Below, in pieces: positions 32,266 to 36,919 of a DNA stretch of 64,000 bases. Numbering within the stretch: the first letter of the stretch is position 1; each line of letters opens with the position of its first letter. The stretch lies in NCBI GenBank assembly GCA_017468085.1, contig JAFUJR010000010.1, forward strand, positions 1 to 64,000, given 5' to 3'. The notes under the pieces are model-generated. The model saw only the letters and a program-made list of their open reading frames with translations. It did not search any database and was not told the DNA's origin. The DNA comes from Clostridia bacterium (GTDB lineage Bacteria; Bacillota; Clostridia; Christensenellales; Borkfalkiaceae). A program made the position numbers and the translations under genes.

Positions 32266-32895
32266 ATGATTGAAAAAGAGGCAATGTACAAACTCACTTA
32301 CGGTCTGTTCGTGCTCACCACGACGGACGGCGAAAAGCAAAACGGCTGTATCGTAAACACGGTGTCGATGATCACCGACAACCCCAAACGCATTACCGTG
32401 TACGTGAACAAGGCGAATTATTCCGAGAGCCTTTTACGAAAAACGGGGGTGTTTAACGTATCCGTCCTCACCGAAAAAACGCCGTTTGATATTTTCAAGC
32501 AGTTTGGCTTTGCTTCTGGTCGTGATACGGATAAATTCGCGGGGGGCAGGTATGCGACGACGGAAAACGGACTCAATTATATTGCCGAATATTCCAACGC
32601 CGTAATGAGCGCAAAAGTCATCGACGCGCACGACTACGGCACGCACACCTTGTTCGTTGCCGAGGTTACCGAAGCGAAAAAACTTTCGGACGAAAAATCG
32701 GTCAGCTATGAATATTATTTGCAGAATATCAAACCCAAACCCGAAGCGCCCAAGGCGGAGGAAAATCCCCAAGGCGGAAAACATAAATGGGTCTGCAAAA
32801 TCTGCGGTTATACGCACGAGGGGGAAGAGCTGCCCGACGATTTCATTTGCCCTTGGTGCAAGCATCCCGCCGAAGATTTCGAGCAAGTTTCATAA
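32266..32895 (+). CDS. Flavin reductase-rubredoxin fusion (high-molecular-weight rubredoxin)
   Basis: A 209-residue protein. Residues 1-155 are a flavin reductase-like FMN-binding domain (TDGEKQNGCIVNTVSMI, FGFASGRDTDKFAGGRY). Residues about 168-205 are a rubredoxin with both iron-binding pairs, VCKICGYTHEGEELPDDFIC and then CPWCKHPAEDF. This layout matches the Hrb protein of acetogens, which passes electrons from NADH-linked reductases to oxygen- or superoxide-reducing enzymes. Its place next to superoxide reductase supports that role. Which reductase supplies the electrons is unknown. Confidence 0.9.
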   Translation: MIEKEAMYKLTYGLFVLTTTDGEKQNGCIVNTVSMITDNPKRITVYVNKANYSESLLRKTGVFNVSVLTEKTPFDIFKQFGFASGRDTDKFAGGRYATTENGLNYIAEYSNAVMSAKVIDAHDYGTHTLFVAEVTEAKKLSDEKSVSYEYYLQNIKPKPEAPKAEENPQGGKHKWVCKICGYTHEGEELPDDFICPWCKHPAEDFEQVS

Positions 32896-32954
32896 CAACG
32901 TAAAAGCGTTTCCTTTCGTCAGGAGGCGCTTTTAATTTTTTTTTGTAAAACTAC

Positions 32955-33014
32955 TTGACAGTCATATTAAGCTGTGATATAATATTAAAAATGCTTAATC
33001 ATTTTGTTAAGCAT
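32955..33014 (+). promoter_or_regulatory. Promoter and leader hairpin of a small hypothetical gene
   Basis: TTGACA (32955-32960), 17-bp spacer, TATAAT (32978-32983). The transcript would begin with a hairpin ATGCTTAA / TTAAGCAT (32991-33014), which may stabilise the message. Confidence 0.75.
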
Positions 33015-33038
33015 CATAACTTTTGGAGGGAAAACATT

Positions 33039-33434
33039 ATGGCAAAGTTTAACGTGAACGATTACGAATTCATCGATTTTTCCGAGGATTCTACCTTCGA
33101 TTTTGACAGTTTGTCGGCGGAAGAATTTGAACAGATGGTTCAAGACACCATGGAAGTATTGAAAGCAAGAAAGGGCAAGCTCCTTAAGAGCCCCGACAAC
33201 CTTTGCTTGGTATCCGGTGTTCTTGCAGCGCGCGACGGCGAATTTATCTCCATCGCTCCCATCATGGTTAGATGGAAAAAAGGCAACACCAGCAAGGCTG
33301 AACGTAAAATCATCAAGAAGGTATTCACCACCGCAAAATGGTATTACCTTTTCCGTAACCTTCTTGCAAACATGACCAAGAACGGTATTGGTACGGACGG
33401 TATCTATCCTTACCTTGCGCGTAAAATCAAATAA
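33039..33434 (+). CDS. Hypothetical protein, strongly promoted
   Basis: A 131-residue cytoplasmic protein that I do not recognise. The N-terminal 45 residues are acidic (FIDFSEDSTFDFDSLSAEEF) and the rest is basic with a helix MVQDTMEVLKARKGKLLKS and a lysine-rich MVRWKKGNTSKAERKIIKK. There are no cysteines apart from one, no membrane segment and no obvious nucleotide loop. The start follows GGAGGG. A consensus promoter and a terminator make it a single-gene, probably well expressed unit just before rpsU. Confidence 0.75.
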   Translation: MAKFNVNDYEFIDFSEDSTFDFDSLSAEEFEQMVQDTMEVLKARKGKLLKSPDNLCLVSGVLAARDGEFISIAPIMVRWKKGNTSKAERKIIKKVFTTAKWYYLFRNLLANMTKNGIGTDGIYPYLARKIK

Positions 33435-33457
33435 TCTTACATAACTCTGCAAACGAA

Positions 33458-33482
33458 GCTTCTCAAAAAGGGAGGCTTTTTT
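33458..33482 (+). terminator. Terminator after the hypothetical gene
   Basis: GCTTCTC / GGGAGGC (two G-T pairs), AAAAA loop, six T. Confidence 0.75.
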
Positions 33483-33605
33483 GTTTGCAAAAAGGGGAAT
33501 CGCGTAAATCGCGCGCCTTCGACAAACTTCCCGACATAAACGCCGTTCCAAGCGGAAAAATAAGGAAATTTCCTTAAAAAGGTTGCAAAAACCGCAAAAA
33601 AAGAC

Positions 33606-33634
33606 TTGACTTACTTATACGAAATTGTTATAAT
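33606..33634 (+). promoter_or_regulatory. Promoter of rpsU
   Basis: TTGACT (33606-33611), 17-bp spacer, TATAAT (33629-33634). Confidence 0.8.
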
Positions 33635-33680
33635 TACCAAGTAAACACTAAACGCATCGGCAAAGGAGGGTTGAAGAAGA

Positions 33681-33857
33681 ATGTCTACCGTTAAAGTTGG
33701 CGAAAACGAGAACGTTGAAAGCGCATTGCGCCGTTTCAAGAGAAAGTGCTCTCGCGACGGCATCATCGGCGATCTTAGAAAGAAGGAATTTTACGAAAAA
33801 CCTTCCGTAAGAAGAAAGAAGAAGTCCGAAGCTGCAAGAAAGAGAAACAGAAACTAA
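33681..33857 (+). CDS. rpsU: 30S ribosomal protein S21
   Basis: A 58-residue basic protein found by reading the sequence directly, short enough to be missed by length filters. It starts [20 protein letters not shown], followed by [20 protein letters not shown], the S21 signature, and ends in an Arg/Lys-rich tail. The start ATG follows AAGGAGGG. It has its own promoter and terminator and is followed by a gene of unknown function. Confidence 0.96.
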   Translation: MSTVKVGENENVESALRRFKRKCSRDGIIGDLRKKEFYEKPSVRRKKKSEAARKRNRN

Positions 33858-33862
33858 CGCAC

Positions 33863-33895
33863 AAAAGAGCTCACAGATTTGTGGGCTCTTTTCAT
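33863..33895 (+). terminator. Terminator after rpsU
   Basis: AAAAGAGCTCACA pairs with TGTGGGCTCTTTT (GATT loop region), with a T-rich tail. Confidence 0.85.
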
Positions 33896-33925
33896 TTGTC
33901 GAAAAACCAAAAAACGAGGTGAATT

Positions 33926-34342
33926 ATGTCGCAAGAACGAACAGCAAACAAAAGCTCCCTGCGCGAAGAAGCGCGCCGCGCAAAACGCCGTATCAAAACG
34001 GGTTTTTGGGCGGAATGTCAAGAAAATATGGACGAGCATTTAGAAAAAGCAAGGGAGCAGGGTCTTAACGAAAGCAAAGTCGGGCGCTTCTTCGCCGCGC
34101 AAGTTACCGCCCAAATCGAGGGCAAGCAAGAGGACGAATTCTACCTCAAAGTCAAGCAAATGCTCCTCACCGAGGGGGAGGTCAGCGACGCCATCGGCAG
34201 ATTGACGGACAAGGAATATTACGCCACGCTTTCCTACGAAGAAAAACAGCGTTACACCCTCAATTTAAGCGAAAAATATCTCCGCGCCTTAGAGCGGTTT
34301 CGGGCGGAGTATGAGTTTGAAACGCTTTCGCGTAACGCATAA
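33926..34342 (+). CDS. Hypothetical charged helical protein
   Basis: A 138-residue protein made almost wholly of charged helices (SLREEARRAKRRIKTGFW, ENMDEHLEKAREQG, LTDKEYYATLSYEEKQR). No cysteine cluster, membrane segment or known motif is visible apart from a coiled-coil-like heptad tendency. The start follows GAGGTG. It lies between rpsU and the XRE/SLOG array. I do not recognise the family. Confidence 0.65.
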   Translation: MSQERTANKSSLREEARRAKRRIKTGFWAECQENMDEHLEKAREQGLNESKVGRFFAAQVTAQIEGKQEDEFYLKVKQMLLTEGEVSDAIGRLTDKEYYATLSYEEKQRYTLNLSEKYLRALERFRAEYEFETLSRNA

Positions 34343-34388
34343 AAACGGAGAATACCCAGCGCAATACGCCGTCGCTGTTCCATGCCCC

Positions 34389-34436
34389 TTGTCATGCCGA
34401 CCAAGTGAGCGAAGCGAACGCGTGGAGTGTATCTCA
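34389..34436. repeat. GTCATACCGA-type dispersed repeat, copy 2
   Basis: Contains GTCATGCCGACCAAGTGAGC and then GAACGCGTGGAGTGTATCTC. Related to the copies at 18749, 41594 and 55823. Confidence 0.7.
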
Positions 34437-34442
34437 AAAACA

Positions 34443-34472
34443 AAAGGACTGAACCTCACCGTTCAGTCCTTT
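34443..34472. terminator. Terminator of module 1 of the XRE/SLOG array
   Basis: AAAGGACTGAAC / GTTCAGTCCTTT, a 12-bp stem with a 6-nt loop, T-rich on both sides. Nearly the same hairpin recurs at 35191 and 36063, each time at the 3' end of an XRE gene. Confidence 0.85.
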
Positions 34473-34680
34473 AATTTATATTAAATAATTCGTTTGGCGT
34501 GATTTCATAAAGATTGCAAAGGAAAAGTATTTGCGAATAATTCAACTCGAATTTTCCGTTTTCAAAACGGCTGTATTGTTGTTGCGTCATGCGCAACTGC
34601 GTGGAAACTTCTTTTTGCGTTAATCCTTTAAACTTTCGCGCTTCTTTTAAATTGTTTCCAATTTGTTTTGCTAATTCCAT
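34471..34680 (-). CDS. XRE-family regulator, module 1 second gene
   Basis: A 69-residue helix-turn-helix protein: MELAKQIGNNLKEARKFKG, then LTQKEVSTQLRMTQQQYSRF and a NGKFELNYSQILFLCNLYEI tail. The start ATG at 34680 lies seven bases after the stop of the upstream XRE gene with AAGG between, so the two are translationally linked. It is the last gene before the shared terminator. A single DNA-binding domain without a sensor domain suggests repressor or antitoxin-like function. Confidence 0.8.
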   Translation of the reverse strand: MELAKQIGNNLKEARKFKGLTQKEVSTQLRMTQQQYSRFENGKFELNYSQILFLCNLYEITPNELFNIN

Positions 34681-34687
34681 ACTCGCC

Positions 34688-34933
34688 TTAATACTCAAAC
34701 TCTAACTCTTCCGAACGGAAAATAGGCGCGTCTAAAAATTCCATAAAGGACATATCAAAGCCCTTTGCTATCATCATGATTTTACTTAACGTAATATCTT
34801 TGTTTTTCCGTTTCATAATGCACGCCATCGTGCCGTGAAGTATGCCTGATTTCTTTTCTAAATGGTACAGCTTCATTTTCTTCTCTTGCAAAAGTTCTTC
34901 AATTCTCGTTGCGGTTGCTTCGCAAAGCGTCAT
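34688..34933 (-). CDS. XRE-family regulator, module 1 first gene
   Basis: An 81-residue helix-turn-helix protein. It reads RIEELLQEKKMKLYHLEKKS, then GILHGTMACIMKRKNKDITL, ending with an acidic tail EELEFEY. This is the sub-type often seen in small clostridial regulators with a KMKLYHLEKKSGI core. The promoter lies directly upstream with three TGTAGATATA-type palindromes. It is divergent from a decayed SLOG gene, so it may be an orphaned repressor. Confidence 0.8.
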   Translation of the reverse strand: MTLCEATATRIEELLQEKKMKLYHLEKKSGILHGTMACIMKRKNKDITLSKIMMIAKGFDMSFMEFLDAPIFRSEELEFEY

Positions 34934-34948
34934 ATTTTTTCCTACCTA

Positions 34949-35063
34949 TGCAGATATATCTACATAAATAGTAGCAAGCAATAAATGAAAAATTATGTAG
35001 ATATACCTACATTTTCTTGCATTTTTATTTATTTTTTGATAAAATGATGTAGATATAACTACA
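34949..35063. promoter_or_regulatory. Divergent promoters and three operators of module 1
   Basis: Three related 16-bp palindromes: TGCAGATATATCTACA (34949-34964), TGTAGATATACCTACA (34996-35011) and TGTAGATATAACTACA (35048-35063). Minus-strand promoter TTGCTT (34981-34976)/TATATC (34958-34953) overlaps the first. Plus-strand promoter TTGCAT (35017-35022)/TAAAAT (35040-35045) is bracketed by the second and third. Confidence 0.75.
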
Positions 35064-35075
35064 CAAAAAAGATAT

Positions 35076-35126
35076 ATGAAATCTTGCGCATTTTTCGGGT
35101 GTAGAGATTTTTATGATACGAACTAA
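35076..35126 (+). pseudogene. Decayed SLOG gene of module 1
   Basis: The first 29 bases of this frame match the start of the SLOG gene at 36373 with about six differences and translate as MKSCAFFGCR (intact copy: MKSCVFFGHR). The frame then runs into an unrelated sequence and stops after 16 codons. Its promoter and operators are still intact upstream. An internal deletion seems to have removed nearly all of the gene. Confidence 0.65.
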
Positions 35127-35190
35127 AAGAAAAAGATAGCTGTTGTTTATGAGAGAAAGTATCGTGAAGTGAGGGCGAGGGCAACAAACA

Positions 35191-35221
35191 AAAGGACTGA
35201 ACTTCACCGTTCAGTCCTTTT
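35191..35221. terminator. Terminator of module 2
   Basis: AAAGGACTGAAC / GTTCAGTCCTTT with a 6-nt loop; same sequence as the hairpin at 34443 apart from one loop base. Confidence 0.85.
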
Positions 35222-35245
35222 CATAAATTTTTGTTTTCCTATATG

Positions 35246-35461
35246 CTATTTCTTATCGCTAATCTGTATATCTTCAAAAAATTCGTTATAAGAAAGTTCA
35301 AAAAATTGCACCAAAGCCATAATATAACTTGCCTTAGGCTCGTTTACACCACGCTCCCAATAATCAATCGCCTTTTGACTAACCCCGATAGATTTACTGA
35401 GCGCTGTTTGAGATAACTCTTTTTCTATCCTTAATTCTTTTATCTTTTCACCGATTGTCAT
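35246..35461 (-). CDS. XRE-family regulator, module 2
   Basis: A 71-residue helix-turn-helix protein: TIGEKIKELRIEKELSQTAL, then SKSIGVSQKAIDYWERGVNE and a short EFFEDIQISDKK tail. The start is the ATG at 35461; the frame is open upstream but crosses the divergent promoter. The TATAAT of its promoter ends only six bases before the ATG and there is no ribosome binding site, so the message is probably leaderless. It is divergent from the SLOG gene at 35542 and shares the operator region with it. Confidence 0.85.
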   Translation of the reverse strand: MTIGEKIKELRIEKELSQTALSKSIGVSQKAIDYWERGVNEPKASYIMALVQFFELSYNEFFEDIQISDKK

Positions 35462-35467
35462 AACTAC

Positions 35468-35523
35468 ATTATAGAAGATAACTTCTTGAAAAACTTGACA
35501 AAGAAGAAAACTTCTTGTAAAAT
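35468..35523. promoter_or_regulatory. Divergent promoters and two operators of module 2
   Basis: Plus strand: TTGACA (35495-35500) and TAAAAT (35518-35523); the 17-bp spacer is filled by the palindrome AAGAAGAAAACTTCTT (35501-35516). Minus strand: TATAAT (35473-35468) with a weak -35, and a second site GAAGATAACTTC (35474-35485) directly upstream of the -10. A repressor bound here would shut both genes. Confidence 0.8.
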
Positions 35524-35541
35524 AATGAGGGAGGCGAAAAT

Positions 35542-35991
35542 ATGAAAACTTGCGTGTTTTTTGGGCATAGGAATACAAGTTATCAAGAATATAAGCCAAA
35601 ACTTAAAAAAATCTTGGAAGATTTGATAAAAAACGAGGGCTTTACGCAGTTTTATTCGGGTGGACGAGGTGCTTTTGATAGGCTGTGTGCCGAGGTGGTT
35701 GGTGAGATTACAAAAAGCTATCCGCACATTAAAAATACCCTCGTACTCTCGTACCTGCCCCCGTCAAATGCAGATTTTACCCTGCCAACGATATACACCG
35801 ACAGCATGTATTTATTAGAGCATAACGTTCCGCCGCGTTATTCAATTTTAGAAACCAATAAGCGCATGGTGGATATTGCCGATTGCGTGATTGTCGGCAT
35901 TCGTTACGATTGGGGCGGCGCGAGGAGAGTGTATGAATACGCGCGGAAACGGAAAAAACGAATTATCAACCTTTGCAACGAAATCGAATAA
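35542..35991 (+). CDS. SLOG-superfamily (YpsA/DUF1273-like) protein, module 2
   Basis: A 149-residue Rossmann-like protein. It starts MKTCVFFGHRNTSYQEYKPK; the GHR turn, FYSGGRGAFDRLCAEVV, VLSYLPPSNADFT, and DCVIVGIRYDWGGARRVYEY are the successive nucleotide-pocket motifs of the DUF1273/YpsA branch of the SLOG superfamily. SLOG proteins bind or process nucleotide-derived ligands, and several occur in prophage or defence settings (general knowledge of the superfamily). It is 11 residues different from the copy at 36373. The start follows GGGAGG. Divergent from its own XRE gene. Confidence 0.82.
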   Translation: MKTCVFFGHRNTSYQEYKPKLKKILEDLIKNEGFTQFYSGGRGAFDRLCAEVVGEITKSYPHIKNTLVLSYLPPSNADFTLPTIYTDSMYLLEHNVPPRYSILETNKRMVDIADCVIVGIRYDWGGARRVYEYARKRKKRIINLCNEIE

Positions 35992-36004
35992 AGCGAACGT
36001 ATTT

Positions 36005-36054
36005 CTTGGCTTCCCCTTGAGGGGAAGCTGGCGAGGAACGAGCCTGATGAGGTG
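36005..36054. repeat. Clostridial dispersed repeat with GCTTCCCC hairpin
   Basis: GCTTCCCC / GGGGAAGC with a TTGA loop (36009-36028), followed by GAGCCTGATGAGGTG. This resembles a short repeat I have seen in many gut Firmicutes genomes. It lies between modules 2 and 3 and may also end the SLOG transcript. Confidence 0.6.
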
Positions 36055-36062
36055 TAACTAAA

Positions 36063-36091
36063 AAAGACTGAACTTCACCGTTCAGTCCTTT
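36063..36091. terminator. Terminator of module 3
   Basis: AAAGACTGAAC pairs with GTTCAGTCCTTT (one unpaired C), loop TTCACC. Same hairpin family as at 34443 and 35191. It overlaps the end of the XRE gene. Confidence 0.8.
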
Positions 36092-36291
36092 TCATATTCC
36101 ACTAATTCATCTAACGTAACGTCAAAAATGGTTGCAAGCCTGCAAAGTGTATAAATATCGGGCGTGCTGTAACCGTTTTCGTAGTTGGAAACAAGGCTCT
36201 TTTTGCCGTTCAACATTTCCGCAAGCTGCCCTTGCGTAAGCCCTAACTGTTTCCTGTAAAATTTAATGTTTTCCGCAATTTTCGTTTTCAT
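36082..36291 (-). CDS. XRE-family regulator, module 3
   Basis: A 69-residue helix-turn-helix protein: MKTKIAENIKFYRKQLGLTQ, then GQLAEMLNGKKSLVSNYENG and a C-terminal DELVEYEKD. The start is the ATG at 36291; an in-frame TTG at 36303 has no better signal. No ribosome binding site is visible. It is divergent from the SLOG gene at 36373. Its sequence differs clearly from the module 1 and 2 regulators, as do the operator sites next to it. Confidence 0.82.
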   Translation of the reverse strand: MKTKIAENIKFYRKQLGLTQGQLAEMLNGKKSLVSNYENGYSTPDIYTLCRLATIFDVTLDELVEYEKD

Positions 36292-36296
36292 ATCTA

Positions 36297-36352
36297 TTGA
36301 CAAAGGTACAATATTCTTGTATAATTATGTTAAAAGTACAAGATAATTGTAC
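36297..36352. promoter_or_regulatory. Promoter and two operators of module 3
   Basis: Plus strand: TTGACA (36297-36302), 17 bp, TATAAT (36320-36325). Operator 1 GTACAA-TATTC-TTGTAT (36306-36322) lies in the spacer and covers part of the -10. Operator 2 GTACAA-GATAA-TTGTAC (36336-36352) lies just past the expected transcription start. Site centres are 30 bp apart. The minus-strand promoter toward the XRE gene is not clear. Confidence 0.75.
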
Positions 36353-36372
36353 GCCAAACGGAAATAAAATAT

Positions 36373-36822
36373 ATGAAATCGTGTGTATTTTTCGGACATA
36401 GGAATACAAGTTATCAAGAATATAAGCCAAAACTAAAAAAAATCTTGGAAGATTTGATAAAAAACGAGGGGTTTACGCAATTTTATTCGGGTGGACGAGG
36501 TGTTTTTGATAGGCTGTGTGCCGAGGTGGTTGAGGAGCTTACAAAAAGCTATCCAAATATTAAAAATACGTTGGTACTCTCGTACCTGCCCCCGTCAAAT
36601 GCAGATTTTACTCTGCCAACGGTATACACCGACAGCATGTATTTATTAGAGCATAACGTTCCGCCGCGCTATGCCGTTTTAGAAACCAATAAGCGCATGG
36701 TGGATATTGCCGATTGCGTGATCGTCGGCATTCGTTACGATTGGGGCGGCGCGTGGAAAGCGTATGAATACGCGCGGAAACGGAAAAAGCGAATTATCAA
36801 CCTTTGCAACGAAATCGAATAA
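36373..36822 (+). CDS. SLOG-superfamily (YpsA/DUF1273-like) protein, module 3
   Basis: A 149-residue protein nearly the same as the one at 35542 (11 differences, mostly conservative, clustered in VVEELTKSYPN and GGAWKAYEY). All nucleotide-pocket motifs are kept: FFGHRNTSY, FYSGGRGVFDRL, LSYLPPSNADF and VIVGIRYDWGG. The start ATG is at 36373 and no strong ribosome binding site precedes it. It ends at a strong terminator ahead of pcrA. The ligand or reaction is unknown. Confidence 0.82.
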   Translation: MKSCVFFGHRNTSYQEYKPKLKKILEDLIKNEGFTQFYSGGRGVFDRLCAEVVEELTKSYPNIKNTLVLSYLPPSNADFTLPTVYTDSMYLLEHNVPPRYAVLETNKRMVDIADCVIVGIRYDWGGAWKAYEYARKRKKRIINLCNEIE

Positions 36823-36850
36823 AACCGAGTGCAAACGCGCTCGGTTTTTT
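36821..36850 (+). terminator. Terminator after the module 3 SLOG gene
   Basis: AAACCGAGTGC / GCGCTCGGTTT with an AAAC loop and six T; it begins at the stop codon. Confidence 0.9.
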
Positions 36851-36881
36851 CCTTTTATAAGGAAAAAGTATTCGGCAAGGC

Positions 36882-36910
36882 TTGCAAAATGCCGCGTTCT
36901 GTGGTATAAT
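36882..36910 (+). promoter_or_regulatory. Promoter of pcrA
   Basis: TTGCAA (36882-36887), 17-bp spacer, TATAAT (36905-36910). The pcrA ATG begins only nine bases after the -10, with no Shine-Dalgarno sequence, so the transcript is leaderless or nearly so. Confidence 0.75.
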
Positions 36911-36919
36911 AAACCCGTT

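Noticed and set aside
34443..36850. Prophage or integrative element covering the XRE/SLOG array
   Set aside because: Despite phage-like repressor arrangements there is no integrase, structural gene, att duplication or tRNA end; rpsU and pcrA flank it directly.
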